A stretch of 64,000 nucleotides of DNA, from contig JADKJT010000011.1 in NCBI GenBank assembly GCA_016720905.1, positions 62,001 to 126,000 on the forward strand, in the 5' to 3' direction. This DNA is from Gemmatimonadaceae bacterium. Its GTDB lineage: Bacteria; Gemmatimonadota; Gemmatimonadetes; Gemmatimonadales; Gemmatimonadaceae. A program made the translations under genes and the position numbers. Shown one piece after another: positions 37,264-46,356 of this stretch. Position 1 is the first letter of the stretch. Each line of letters begins with the position of its first letter. The notes under the pieces were generated by a model. The model was not told the DNA's origin. It ran no database searches and saw nothing but the letters and a program-made list of their open reading frames with translations.

Positions 37264-38202
37264 GTGTCAGTGCCTCAACGCATCGTCATTGGCGCAAACG
37301 CGCACGCAGAACTGACCGCGCTCCTCCGCGCGGCCAGACCCGACCTGGACATCCGCGGCAACCGCTATACCGAACTCACGGCGGACGATCTGGCCTGGGG
37401 CGACAGTTACGTCGGCTTTCGGCGTCCCCCATTGCCGTCGATGGGAAACATCACATGGGTGCACTGCACCGGTGCCGGGGTGGACTCCTGGCTGTACCCC
37501 GACGAGCTCCCGCGCGAGATCCTGCTCACGCGTACCTCCGAGTCGTTCGGACCGCGGATTGCCGAATGGGCGTTGGCTCGCGCCCTGGCATTTTCCCAGC
37601 AGATCGTCAGTCTGCACACCGCTCAGCAGCTGCATCAGTGGTCACCGCGCGAAACCGCCATGCTGCACGGATCACGCGTGCTGGTGGTCGGGACCGGAGA
37701 CATCGGGACGCAGGTCGCACGGTTGTTCGGGGCGCTGGGTTGTCATGTCACGGGTGTCTCCCGCAGCGGGCGCGGTCATGACGCCGTGTTCGCCCAACTC
37801 GCCGCCACCGGCGCCCTGTCGGCCCTGGTGACAGAGGCCGAGTGGATCGTGCTTACGGTGCCACTGACCGCGGCGTCGCGCGGACTGTTCTCGCGCGCAC
37901 TACTCGCCAGATGCAACGGCGCCGTGTTGATCAACGCCGGTCGGGGTGCGGTCGTGGAAGAGTCCGCACTACCGGATGCACTGGCCCACGGCTGGTTGCG
38001 CGGCGCCGCGCTGGACGTGTTCGATGTGGAGCCGCTGCCCGCAACGTCGCCGCTGTGGGACGATGCCCGCGTCATGATCTCGCCGCACATCTCCGGCCTC
38101 ACCACCAACGAGGGTGCCGTGGTGGGATTTCTCGAATGCCTGGCCGCGATCGAGCGCGGTGAGACGCCGGCGTGGGTGGTCGATCGGGAGCGGGGATACT
38201 AG
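37264..38202 (+). CDS. D-2-hydroxyacid dehydrogenase (NAD-dependent)
   Basis: This protein of about 312 residues has the D-2-hydroxyacid dehydrogenase order: 'ITWVHCTGAGVDSWLYP', the NAD-binding GTGDIGTQVARLFG near residue 152, 'INAGRGAVVEESAL' (catalytic Arg region), 'ALDVFDVEPLPATSPLW' (Glu) and SPHISGLT (catalytic His). It interconverts a 2-keto acid and a D-2-hydroxy acid; the substrate is unknown. The start is uncertain: GTG at 37264 or 37270 or TTG at 37219, none with a strong ribosome site. Its stop codon touches a GTAC heptamer array. Confidence 0.85.
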   Translation: MSVPQRIVIGANAHAELTALLRAARPDLDIRGNRYTELTADDLAWGDSYVGFRRPPLPSMGNITWVHCTGAGVDSWLYPDELPREILLTRTSESFGPRIAEWALARALAFSQQIVSLHTAQQLHQWSPRETAMLHGSRVLVVGTGDIGTQVARLFGALGCHVTGVSRSGRGHDAVFAQLAATGALSALVTEAEWIVLTVPLTAASRGLFSRALLARCNGAVLINAGRGAVVEESALPDALAHGWLRGAALDVFDVEPLPATSPLWDDARVMISPHISGLTTNEGAVVGFLECLAAIERGETPAWVVDRERGY

Positions 38203-38272
38203 GTACGCAGTACTAAGTACCAAGTACCAAGTACTAAGTACTAAGTACTTGGTACCAAGTACTACGTACCAA
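38203..38272. repeat. GTACNNN heptanucleotide array (10 units)
   Basis: GTAC recurs every 7 bases ten times, with spacers CAA, TAA, TTG, TAC and GCA. Because GTAC is its own complement, the array can pair with itself on either strand. It starts one base after the dehydrogenase stop and runs into the end of the convergent permease gene, whose last codons and TAG stop (38262-38264) are made by the array. A second array of the same kind is at 47528-47583. Confidence 0.9.
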
Positions 38273-39074
38273 TCGCATCGCCCACCGCGTTGCACGCCAG
38301 CACGGTCACGAAAATCATGGCGCCTGGAAAGACCGCCAGCCACGGTTCACTGGTCATCGTGGTCTGGGCCTGATACAGCATGTTGCCCCAACTGGCTGTG
38401 GGTGGTTGCACGCCCACACCGAAAAAACTGAGCGCGCTTTCCAGGAGAATTCCGCGACCCACCGCCAGCGTGGTCGCCACCGCCAGCACCGGAACCACGC
38501 CCGGCAACACGTGTCGTACCACAACACGCCATGGGGCCACGCCCATCGCGCGCGCCGCCGTCACGTAGTCACGGGAGGCCAGCGACTGTACGGACGCCCG
38601 CACCACCCGAGCGGTCTCCATCCAGCCCACCACCCCCACCAGGACCACCAACACCAGAACGCTCGGCCGCGCAAAGGCGGCAGTGATCATCAACAGCGGC
38701 AGTCGGGGAATGCACAGCATCGCATCGGTGGCGCGCATGAGTACTTCATCCACCCATCGACCGGCGTAACCGGCCGTTGCGCCGATCGCCGCACCGATGG
38801 CGACACTGACCGCCGCGGAAATCAAGCCAATGGCCAACGAGACCCGCGCGCCGAACAGCACACGCGTGAGCAGATCACGCCCCAGCTCGTCCGTCCCGAA
38901 CCAGTGTACGCCCGACGGCGCGGCGCGGCGATGCGCCAGGTCGAGCGCATCAACGGCGAATGGCGCCAGTCGCGGTGCCAACAGCGCGGCGAGCACCAGC
39001 AACGCGATGGCGAGGGCCGCTACGAGCGCGGCGTGGTCGCGCCGGCGGTGCGCGAATCGATTCGGGATACGCAT
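38262..39074 (-). CDS. Peptide/nickel-type ABC transporter permease (DppC/OppC family)
   Basis: The start at 39074 follows an AGGGGAG site and gives 270 residues; the longer frame to 39122 overlaps the other permease. About six membrane helices are seen. 'HWFGTDELGRDLLTRVLFGARVSL' (in part) is the DppC N-terminal signature, and 'ARAMGVAPWRVVVRHVLPGV' is the EAA loop that docks the ATPase. It pairs with the DppB-type permease directly upstream to carry peptides across the inner membrane. The C-terminal codons come from the repeat array. Confidence 0.92.
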   Translation of the reverse strand: MRIPNRFAHRRRDHAALVAALAIALLVLAALLAPRLAPFAVDALDLAHRRAAPSGVHWFGTDELGRDLLTRVLFGARVSLAIGLISAAVSVAIGAAIGATAGYAGRWVDEVLMRATDAMLCIPRLPLLMITAAFARPSVLVLVVLVGVVGWMETARVVRASVQSLASRDYVTAARAMGVAPWRVVVRHVLPGVVPVLAVATTLAVGRGILLESALSFFGVGVQPPTASWGNMLYQAQTTMTSEPWLAVFPGAMIFVTVLACNAVGDAIGT

Positions 39075-39075
39075 C

Positions 39076-40023
39076 TCAGCTCCCCTGCCGCGCCCGCGGA
39101 TCGAGCCACACGACCAACACATCCGCCAGCAGGTTCAGCAGCAACACCGCCACCGAGCCAATCATGAGGAACGCCATCAGCACCGCGTAGTCGCGCTTCG
39201 CCAGCGACTCCGTGAACAGGCTTCCGATGCCCGGCCACGCAAAGATGCTCTCGGTGACCACCGCACCGGACGCCAGCATGGCAGCGTCCAGCAATACCAC
39301 GGTGACGAACGTCGGGAGCGCCAGCGGCAACGCATGTCGCCACAGTAGGCGCGACTCGGAGAGACCGCGCGCGCGCGCGACTTCAATGAACGGCATGCCC
39401 AGCGATTCGCGCACGGCGCGTCGCAGGTACCGTGACCACGCGGCCGCCAACACCACCGCCAGCACGGTCGCCGGCAACACCAGATGCGACAGGCGATCAA
39501 TCAGGTCGCCACCATCGAAGGATCGGCGCCCGGACGACGGCAGCCACCCCAGTGCACTGGCAAACACCAGCTGGAGCAACAGTCCGAACCAGAACACCGG
39601 GAGCGAAATGCCCGCCACCGCCACACCATTGGTGATGAGGTCCACGCGGCGACGCGCGGCCGCCAGGACGCCCGCCGGCACGGCGGCCAACAACGCCATC
39701 AGCGCGGCAACCCCAATCAACTCCAGCGTAGCCGGAATCCGCTCCACCACGCGATCGAGCACCGGTCGTCCATCCGCGTAGCTGTATCCCCAATCGCCGC
39801 GCACAAACGCCAGCAGCCAGGTGACGTACTGCACGGACACGGGTCGATCAAGCCCCATCGCGCGGCGAAGGCGTTCAATGTCTTCCGGTCGGACATTGGG
39901 ATTCTCCAGATACATGGAGAGTGGTCCGCCGGGCGCGAGGTGCAAGAGCCCGAAGAGCAGGAGCGAGATCAGCAGCAGCAACGGCACGGACTGCGCGACG
40001 CGACGACCGACCACTCGCATCAC
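39076..40023 (-). CDS. Peptide/nickel-type ABC transporter permease (DppB/OppB family)
   Basis: This 315-residue protein has six membrane helices. The N-terminus 'VAQSVPLLLLISLLLFGLLHLAPGGP' (in part) and 'MGLDRPVSVQYVTWL' are typical of DppB. The EAA loop is 'EVARARGLSESRLLWRHALP'. It overlaps the binding-protein gene by four bases (ATGA) and is one base before the DppC start, so the three are one transcript. Confidence 0.92.
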   Translation of the reverse strand: MMRVVGRRVAQSVPLLLLISLLLFGLLHLAPGGPLSMYLENPNVRPEDIERLRRAMGLDRPVSVQYVTWLLAFVRGDWGYSYADGRPVLDRVVERIPATLELIGVAALMALLAAVPAGVLAAARRRVDLITNGVAVAGISLPVFWFGLLLQLVFASALGWLPSSGRRSFDGGDLIDRLSHLVLPATVLAVVLAAAWSRYLRRAVRESLGMPFIEVARARGLSESRLLWRHALPLALPTFVTVVLLDAAMLASGAVVTESIFAWPGIGSLFTESLAKRDYAVLMAFLMIGSVAVLLLNLLADVLVVWLDPRARQGS

Positions 40024-41651
40024 GGCGGCGCCATCTCCCAGCGGTACACATTCCAGAACGGGCCCGCGTTGGTCGGGTTACCCGTGAATCCCTGCAGACG
40101 CGCCGGGACCGCATCGATCTTTGCCGTATTGTACAGCGGGATTTCCGGCGCGAGTTCCGCCAGTCGGCGCTGCGCCTCCTTCAACAGCCCGCTGCGCTCC
40201 ACTTCGTTCACCGTGCGATCGGAACGATACAGCAGCTTGGTCAGCGCATCATCCTTCATGTAGTTGATATTGCGGCCGGCCGGCGGCGTACGGTCGGACG
40301 CGAAGAACAGCGTGATCTCGGGATCGGCGCCCTGCTGCCACCAATGCAGCATCGCATCAAAGTCGCCATTGAACCACAGGCTGCTGATGGCCGTACCGTC
40401 GACCAGCTGCACCTTGACCTCAACGCCAATCTCGCGGAACTGCTGCTGCAGCGCCTGCGCGACATTTTCACGGATGGCAAAACCCGCCTGCGTGATAAGC
40501 GTGAACGACAGCCGCGTTCCCCCCTTGGCGCGAATACCGTCGGCACCAGGCTGCCACCCGCCGCCATCAAGCAACCGACGGGCCGCCGCAGGATCATAGT
40601 TGTAGGCGCGCACCGCGGGCTCGTACGCCGACGACAGCGGCTGAATGGGTCCATTCACCACCTGCACGAGCGTGTCCAGCAGGGTGTTCACAATCAGCGT
40701 ACGGTCCACGGCATGGGCCAGCGCCTGTCGCACGGCCACCTCGCGAAACGGCGCGAAGCGCTGCTCGTTGAGCGACACGTGTTCGTACCCGTTTCCCATC
40801 ACCTGATTCAATCGGAGCGCCGGCAGGGGGCGGAGCTCACGCACCTTGTCCCACGGCACGAGCGCCACCAGGTGCACCTCACCCGACTTGAGTTGATTGA
40901 TGCGCGTGGTGGTATTGGTCAGGAACTTGAACAAGAGACGCTGGATTTTCGGGTACTCCGCGCCCTGCCAATAGTTGGCCACGCGCTCCAACAGGATGTA
41001 CTCCCCGGTCTTCCACTCCGCCACGCGATACGGTCCCGTGCCCAGCGGCGCGCGATTGTAGTCGGTGGCCGCATTGAGATCGCGTCCCGCCAGCACATGC
41101 CTGGGCAAGGTCCCGCGCACAAACTGCAGGCGATACGGCGCGTACACTTCCCGGTAATGGACCACGGCGGTCAACGAGTCCGGGGTATCCACCGCCGTGA
41201 TGCGATCGAATCCGTCGACGCTCTCCGGCTTCCAGTCGCCCTTGTTGATGGCATCGACCGTGAACTTCACGTCGGCCGACGTGTGCGCCACGCCATCATG
41301 CCACTTCACGCCTGGTCGCAGCGTCCACGTCACATCCATGCCGCCATCGGGCCGCAGCACCACGCCGCCGTTCTCCAGTGTCGGCACCTTGGCCGCCAGC
41401 AACGGCACAATGTTCATACGTTCGTCGTTCACCACCAGCCCTTCCACCACACACGACTCGATGTCCTCGAGAATGTGCGTCGCATACCGATTCATGGTGT
41501 CGGGCTCGCGATCGTAGCCCACAATGAGCAAGTCGTTCGACGGTCCGCGGCGATTGGTGTCGCCACGACCGCACGCGCCGACCGCGCCGAGCAGCCCGAC
41601 CATTGCCAGCAGTGACGCCGACCGCCGGATAGGCCCAACCAAGCCGATCAT
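40020..41651 (-). CDS. Peptide ABC transporter substrate-binding lipoprotein (SBP family 5)
   Basis: This 543-residue lipoprotein has lipobox 'AVGAC' near residue 27. The body has the family 5 landmarks: 'MDVTWTLRPGVKWHDGVAHT', 'LGTGPYRVAEWKTGEYILL', 'AVRQALAHAVDRTLIV' and 'AQRRLAELAPEIPLYNT'. It captures peptides, or another nickel/opine-type ligand, and passes them to the two permeases downstream. It overlaps the DUF885 gene by four bases. Confidence 0.92.
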   Translation of the reverse strand: MIGLVGPIRRSASLLAMVGLLGAVGACGRGDTNRRGPSNDLLIVGYDREPDTMNRYATHILEDIESCVVEGLVVNDERMNIVPLLAAKVPTLENGGVVLRPDGGMDVTWTLRPGVKWHDGVAHTSADVKFTVDAINKGDWKPESVDGFDRITAVDTPDSLTAVVHYREVYAPYRLQFVRGTLPRHVLAGRDLNAATDYNRAPLGTGPYRVAEWKTGEYILLERVANYWQGAEYPKIQRLLFKFLTNTTTRINQLKSGEVHLVALVPWDKVRELRPLPALRLNQVMGNGYEHVSLNEQRFAPFREVAVRQALAHAVDRTLIVNTLLDTLVQVVNGPIQPLSSAYEPAVRAYNYDPAAARRLLDGGGWQPGADGIRAKGGTRLSFTLITQAGFAIRENVAQALQQQFREIGVEVKVQLVDGTAISSLWFNGDFDAMLHWWQQGADPEITLFFASDRTPPAGRNINYMKDDALTKLLYRSDRTVNEVERSGLLKEAQRRLAELAPEIPLYNTAKIDAVPARLQGFTGNPTNAGPFWNVYRWEMAPP

Positions 41652-43315
41652 GATCCCGGCTCCATCATTTGCGACACCAGCAGCACGGGAATTGCACCGC
41701 GTCCCAGAAGTTCATCGTGAAATGCCCGGAGCGAGAAGTCCGTACCCTGCACCAGACGGTGTCGTGCGCGCAGTTCGAGTATGCCGTCCGTGCCCAGCCA
41801 GTACATCAGCGCCGTTGCCGGAAACATGCTGTTCTTCGTCGTCTCGGCGGTCGCCACCTCGCGCGACATCCCCACGGTGGACTCGTAGTATCGCACGCAT
41901 TCGTCGAACGACCAATCACCCAGATGCAAACGGAGATCGACGATGGCCCGCGCCAGCAACCGGACCCCGGTGTGACGCTCCGACACCACCTCCAACGGTG
42001 AGAGGAGCCCCAACTCTTCGGCGAGGCCCGTGGCATAGCAGGCCCACCCTTCAGCCATGGAGCCGCCCAGGAACATGCCAATACGACTTGCCGCATCGAC
42101 GGCGGCCACGGTACCCACCCGCGAGGTCGACCGATGGATCGCGTGCCAGTTCTGGACGTGATGGCCCATGCCACCGTGGTGCACCACGTGATTGAGTGTG
42201 ATCACGCTGTGGTTCCAGGCCGACAAGCGGGCCGTTTGCAGTTCGGGTGGCATTGAGGCGTCGACAGGCGTAACCACATAGTCGTACTCGGTATACCCAT
42301 CGAACGGCGCCGGCGAGCGATAGAACAGCCAATACAACTGCGGCGCAACCGCCCGGGCCCACGCGGGAATCGGCACATACCGAATGGGCCAGTCGGGCCA
42401 CGTGACGGCGTCGCGAACTAATACGCCCTCGCGAATCTCAATCCACCGACGGGCAAATGCGCCATAGTACTCGGCAACGCCTGGCCGATCAGCCACCATC
42501 GCGGCCTGCGCCGCTGCCCACGAACCGCTGAACGATTCGAGCGCCACGTCAAGTTGCGCCGACGCCTCAACCATCGCCTCGGTGGCCCGCGCCAGCAGTG
42601 TGCGCGGTTCTTTCCTGCAAAAATGACCACGCCGCAACAAAGTGCCCAGGAGCGCTTCCCCGCACGCGTAGGCAGTGGCGTCTGCGTCGCCAAGCGCTTC
42701 GAGCCACGCCGCCGCCTCTGAAAACGCGTCGCGGGCCTTGGCGACCTCAGCGTCCCCTGCGGTCAATCCAACAGCGCCCGTCGCGACAATCCACTCGGCC
42801 AGACCTGCCCCCAACAAGTCCTGCGCCGCCGCACATTCCCGCTGCGCCTTCTGCCGCCACAACACCGGAACCGGTTCTACCACCGCACGGCGCATCTCCG
42901 CCAGAAACCCGGGGATTCCCGCCACGCGCGCTCGCAGCGCCAACACCCGCTCGGCCACCGGAGCGAAGTCACGGATCATCAACGAGACGCACCCGAAGAT
43001 CGCCTCACCCGTCCAAAGTGCCGGATTCCGATCGTGAAGGAATCCGCTTTCAATCTCGGCGATGCGCACCTCGAGATTGGCTCGCGCCAGTTCGGCATCC
43101 AAAGCGTCCGCGTCGTGGTGCAACGACGCAAAACCGCCGACCGGAAACGGAAACTCCGCCGCCAGCCGTGCATGCAGCGCCCGCATCTCGCTTACGTCCG
43201 CCTGCCGCGCCGCCGTCGACCAGTCGGGGAGCCGGCGATCATGGGCGTGGACGCCCGTGAATGTGGCCGTGACCGGATGTCTTGCGTAGTACTGTGCAAA
43301 GAACGCGTCCAGCAC
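41648..43315 (-). CDS. DUF885 family protein with altered metal motif
   Basis: This 555-residue protein fits DUF885 by length and by 'WLEALG', 'SMAEGWACYATGLAEELG' and 'DWSFDECVRYYESTVGMS'. The expected HEAxPGH motif is changed: the matching segment is 'VVHHGGMGHHVQNWHA', with the Glu lost. There is no signal peptide. A changed or lost hydrolase activity is possible. It is co-transcribed with a Gfo/Idh protein (20 bp upstream) and the ABC importer (four-base overlap). Confidence 0.82.
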   Translation of the reverse strand: MLDAFFAQYYARHPVTATFTGVHAHDRRLPDWSTAARQADVSEMRALHARLAAEFPFPVGGFASLHHDADALDAELARANLEVRIAEIESGFLHDRNPALWTGEAIFGCVSLMIRDFAPVAERVLALRARVAGIPGFLAEMRRAVVEPVPVLWRQKAQRECAAAQDLLGAGLAEWIVATGAVGLTAGDAEVAKARDAFSEAAAWLEALGDADATAYACGEALLGTLLRRGHFCRKEPRTLLARATEAMVEASAQLDVALESFSGSWAAAQAAMVADRPGVAEYYGAFARRWIEIREGVLVRDAVTWPDWPIRYVPIPAWARAVAPQLYWLFYRSPAPFDGYTEYDYVVTPVDASMPPELQTARLSAWNHSVITLNHVVHHGGMGHHVQNWHAIHRSTSRVGTVAAVDAASRIGMFLGGSMAEGWACYATGLAEELGLLSPLEVVSERHTGVRLLARAIVDLRLHLGDWSFDECVRYYESTVGMSREVATAETTKNSMFPATALMYWLGTDGILELRARHRLVQGTDFSLRAFHDELLGRGAIPVLLVSQMMEPGS

Positions 43316-43335
43316 CCCGGACCCAGTGGCGGCGC

Positions 43336-44472
43336 TCAGGAGTCGGTTCCCACAGCCAACGGGATCGACACCCAGCGCCGTTCCCGGAACGACTGTTCCA
43401 CCGCGTTGATCAATTCCTGCACGTGCGCACCGTCCTCGAAATTGCCCTCATTCTCCACGCCATCACTCAGGATCTCGGAGATGAACGAGTGCACCAGATT
43501 CGCGTAGAACAACGAACGCCACGATTCCGCTTTGGAACCGCCGGGTGGATAGAATCGTGCCGGCACCTCAAGCTCACGGAACTCCACCTGATCGCCGGTC
43601 GCGGCCTTGAGCGACTCGCACACGCCGTTCTCTTCCACCAGGCGGCAGATCAGCGCGCCCTTGCTGCCATACACGCGCGCTTCAAGTCCCGGATAATTTC
43701 CCACCGTGACGAAGCTGGTCTGGATGGAGCCGATTGCGCCGCTGTCGAACTCACCAATGAATATGTCGCCATCGTCAATGTTCATGCGCATCATGGTGCC
43801 CGTGGCACGCACCATGCGCTCGGGGATGAAGTTTTTCATCGTCCCCACTACGGCCTTGAAGCGACTGCCCATGAACAGGTGTCCCAGATCCATGATTGGC
43901 GCGCCATAGCCTTCCAGTGACGAAACCTGAATGACGGACGGATCGGCTTCGTGATCCACCTGGCGCAGTGGATTCTGCGGATCCAGCCACTGCGAATTCT
44001 GCTCGTAGCCGTTGAAGATGAACGTCGTGCCCACGAAACCGTCGTCGATGAGTTCCTTCATGTACTGCATGGCCGGACTGTAGCGAAACGTGAACCCCAG
44101 CTTGGTCTTGAGCCCTTTCGCGCGGGCCAGCGCGGCGGCGCGGCGCGTTTCCTGAAAGTCATAGGCCACCGGCTTTTCACACAGCACGTGCTTTCCGGCG
44201 TGCAAGGCCGCCATGGCCAGTTCAAAGTGTGTGGCGCTGGGCGTGCACACATCAATGAGATGAAGGTCGTCGCGCGCGATCAGTGCCTCGTGCGAGTCGT
44301 ACACATGGGGAATGCCAAACTCCGTGGCAAACTCCCGGGCCCGCTCAACCACCGGATCGGCAATGGCCACCAACTCGCAGCGGGGGTCGCGCACGTATCC
44401 CGGCAGGTGCGCGAAGCGCGCCCACGCGCCGGCACCCAGCACGCCAACTCGAACCTTCTCCGGACGACTCAT
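43336..44472 (-). CDS. Gfo/Idh/MocA family oxidoreductase
   Basis: This 378-residue protein begins with the NAD(P) fold 'VRVGVLGAGAWARFAHLPGY'. The family signature 'GKHVLCEKPVAYDFQETRRA' places the catalytic-site Lys near residue 97. The C-terminal domain (from about 125) includes 'GFTFRYSPAMQYMKELID' and 'ARVYGSKGALICRL'. Members oxidise or reduce sugars, inositols or related cyclic compounds. Its presence inside a peptide-uptake operon is unusual. It starts 12 bp after the exported DUF885 gene. Confidence 0.9.
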   Translation of the reverse strand: MSRPEKVRVGVLGAGAWARFAHLPGYVRDPRCELVAIADPVVERAREFATEFGIPHVYDSHEALIARDDLHLIDVCTPSATHFELAMAALHAGKHVLCEKPVAYDFQETRRAAALARAKGLKTKLGFTFRYSPAMQYMKELIDDGFVGTTFIFNGYEQNSQWLDPQNPLRQVDHEADPSVIQVSSLEGYGAPIMDLGHLFMGSRFKAVVGTMKNFIPERMVRATGTMMRMNIDDGDIFIGEFDSGAIGSIQTSFVTVGNYPGLEARVYGSKGALICRLVEENGVCESLKAATGDQVEFRELEVPARFYPPGGSKAESWRSLFYANLVHSFISEILSDGVENEGNFEDGAHVQELINAVEQSFRERRWVSIPLAVGTDS

Positions 44473-44484
44473 CGCTGGCGGTTC

Positions 44485-46248
44485 CTATTGAATGACGGGT
44501 GCCGTGTTGCCAGGCAGCAGGAGCTGTCGATGCGCCCAGATAGGCGCAATCCCGTTGGTGAGAATGCGCTCGTGAAACGCGCGCAGATTGAAAGCGGCGC
44601 CCTGGGCCGCTTGCACATCACGGCGCAACGTCAGCAGTCCGCGCTTGCCCAGAAAGTAGCCGCCGTACGTGGGATCGTAGGTGGCGCGTTCGGCTTCACG
44701 CCGAGCCGCGGGTGTCGCCACATAGGCCTCACGCTCGAAACATGCCTGCGCCTGATCCAGCGTCCACTCGCGCCGATGCACCTTGATGCCCGAGAGCAAT
44801 CGGCAAATCCGCGTGAGCGCGTCGCTCACCTGCGCGAGTTGATAGCGTGGATCGCCATTGGCATACCCCTGCTCCACCACCAACTGTTCGGCGTAGTGCG
44901 CCCAGCCATCCTGCCCGGACGACGGTTGCGGGAACGGGTTCAGTCCGATCCAGATGCGCCGCACCTTACCCGGTGTCTTGCGCATGAACTGCGAATGCAG
45001 CCAGTGCCCCGGCATCGCTTCGTGGGCCGCGGTGTTGGTGAGCGACGCATAGTTGAAGCGCTCCAACCACGCTTCCTGCTGTGCCACTGGCTGGTCGGCG
45101 TTCGCATCGGTGATATAGAAGAAACTCTGCACCGGCGTGCGCTCCAACGGCGGTGAGGCGTGCATCGACGCAAAGCCAAGGTCAAACGGCTGTGCTGCCG
45201 CCACGACGACGCGCTCTCCGGTTGGCACCGTCACCAGGCCTTTGGCGCGCACAAACGTGGTGAGCGAATCGACAATCGCCTGCGCGGCGATGGTGACCTG
45301 ACCACGCTTGGGATGATCGCGGCGCACCGCCTGCCACACCGCTTGCGCGTCGCGCCCGGGCGCCATGCGCGCGGCCGCCGCGCGAAAGTCCGCTTGCCCC
45401 TTGGCCAACTCGCGTTCACCGATGCGCACCAGCGTATCCAACGGGACATCGATCAACTCCTCGGCCCGATAGCGGCGCGCGACGGCATCGCCGCCAATCA
45501 CAAAATCGCCGCTGGCCTTCGGAATCACCTCGCGCTCCATCCATGCGACATAGGCATCGAGCGGCGGTCGAGCCGCCGCCAGCGCGCGCTGCAGCGAGTC
45601 CATCAGCGGGGTGTCACGTTGCGACGCAAACGCCAGTACCACATCGTTGGCCAGCATGCCCGACGCACCCTTCATCATTGCGGCGCCGCGTTCGGCGAAC
45701 AGCCGTGGCGGATTGGTGATGTTGGCCCGCGCCGCCGCGAGGAATCCGGGCAGACCCGCGAGCTTCGAGATGATCCGCCGGATGCGCACTGGGGCCGGCG
45801 CATTCTCCATGGTCATCAGGTTGTGCACGCCATCACTCAACGCCGACGCGTACACCATCGGATTCCGTCGCCAGTTCTGCAGGGTCTCCTGTTCCAGCAG
45901 CCAGCCATCAATTACGCCGTCCAGGATCTTCTGGTCCACACGCTCGTCGGCCGTAAGCTGCGCCGCAGAAAAGGCGCGCAGTGCTAGGCGTTCCCGCTTC
46001 AGCTCCGCGATCTCACGCTGAATGGCCGCAGCCGAAAAGTCATCGAGTGCGCCATCGAAATCGTGAATGCCGTTCCCGGCGGCAATCGACGGATGTCGAC
46101 GGGCAAAGTCGAGCAGGTACTGATCGACAAAAGCGGCAAACGCCGGTGTCGCCACCAGCGTTGCCGGCGCCTCGCGCGGCCAGGTCACCGCAGAAAGCGC
46201 CAGCAGCGTGCAACTGCCGACGACAAGGGACCGTATGGATGAGATCAT
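44485..46248 (-). CDS. Exported DUF885 family hydrolase
   Basis: The start 'MISSIRSLVVGSC' at 46248 gives 587 residues with an N-terminal signal or anchor. The DUF885 motifs are intact: HEAMPGHWLHSQF (the HEAxPGH metal motif) and 'DGWAHYAEQLVVEQGYANGD'. The end 'AFNLRAFHERILTNGIAPI' is typical too. The family resembles metallo-carboxypeptidase-type enzymes. It is the first gene of the six-gene operon that ends with the peptide importer, so it may cut peptides outside the cell for uptake. Confidence 0.87.
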   Translation of the reverse strand: MISSIRSLVVGSCTLLALSAVTWPREAPATLVATPAFAAFVDQYLLDFARRHPSIAAGNGIHDFDGALDDFSAAAIQREIAELKRERLALRAFSAAQLTADERVDQKILDGVIDGWLLEQETLQNWRRNPMVYASALSDGVHNLMTMENAPAPVRIRRIISKLAGLPGFLAAARANITNPPRLFAERGAAMMKGASGMLANDVVLAFASQRDTPLMDSLQRALAAARPPLDAYVAWMEREVIPKASGDFVIGGDAVARRYRAEELIDVPLDTLVRIGERELAKGQADFRAAAARMAPGRDAQAVWQAVRRDHPKRGQVTIAAQAIVDSLTTFVRAKGLVTVPTGERVVVAAAQPFDLGFASMHASPPLERTPVQSFFYITDANADQPVAQQEAWLERFNYASLTNTAAHEAMPGHWLHSQFMRKTPGKVRRIWIGLNPFPQPSSGQDGWAHYAEQLVVEQGYANGDPRYQLAQVSDALTRICRLLSGIKVHRREWTLDQAQACFEREAYVATPAARREAERATYDPTYGGYFLGKRGLLTLRRDVQAAQGAAFNLRAFHERILTNGIAPIWAHRQLLLPGNTAPVIQ

Positions 46249-46356
46249 GACGGTGGAAGCTGCGCTCCCCTCGCATTCCCGGCAACCACCTCGTAGCGTC
46301 TCGTAGCCTGTCCTCACCCCACATTGTTTCCGCGCTCAATATCAATCCCCGTTCCC

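Noticed and set aside
38203..38272. CRISPR array
   Set aside because: The unit is only 7 bases with no spacers, and no cas genes are nearby.
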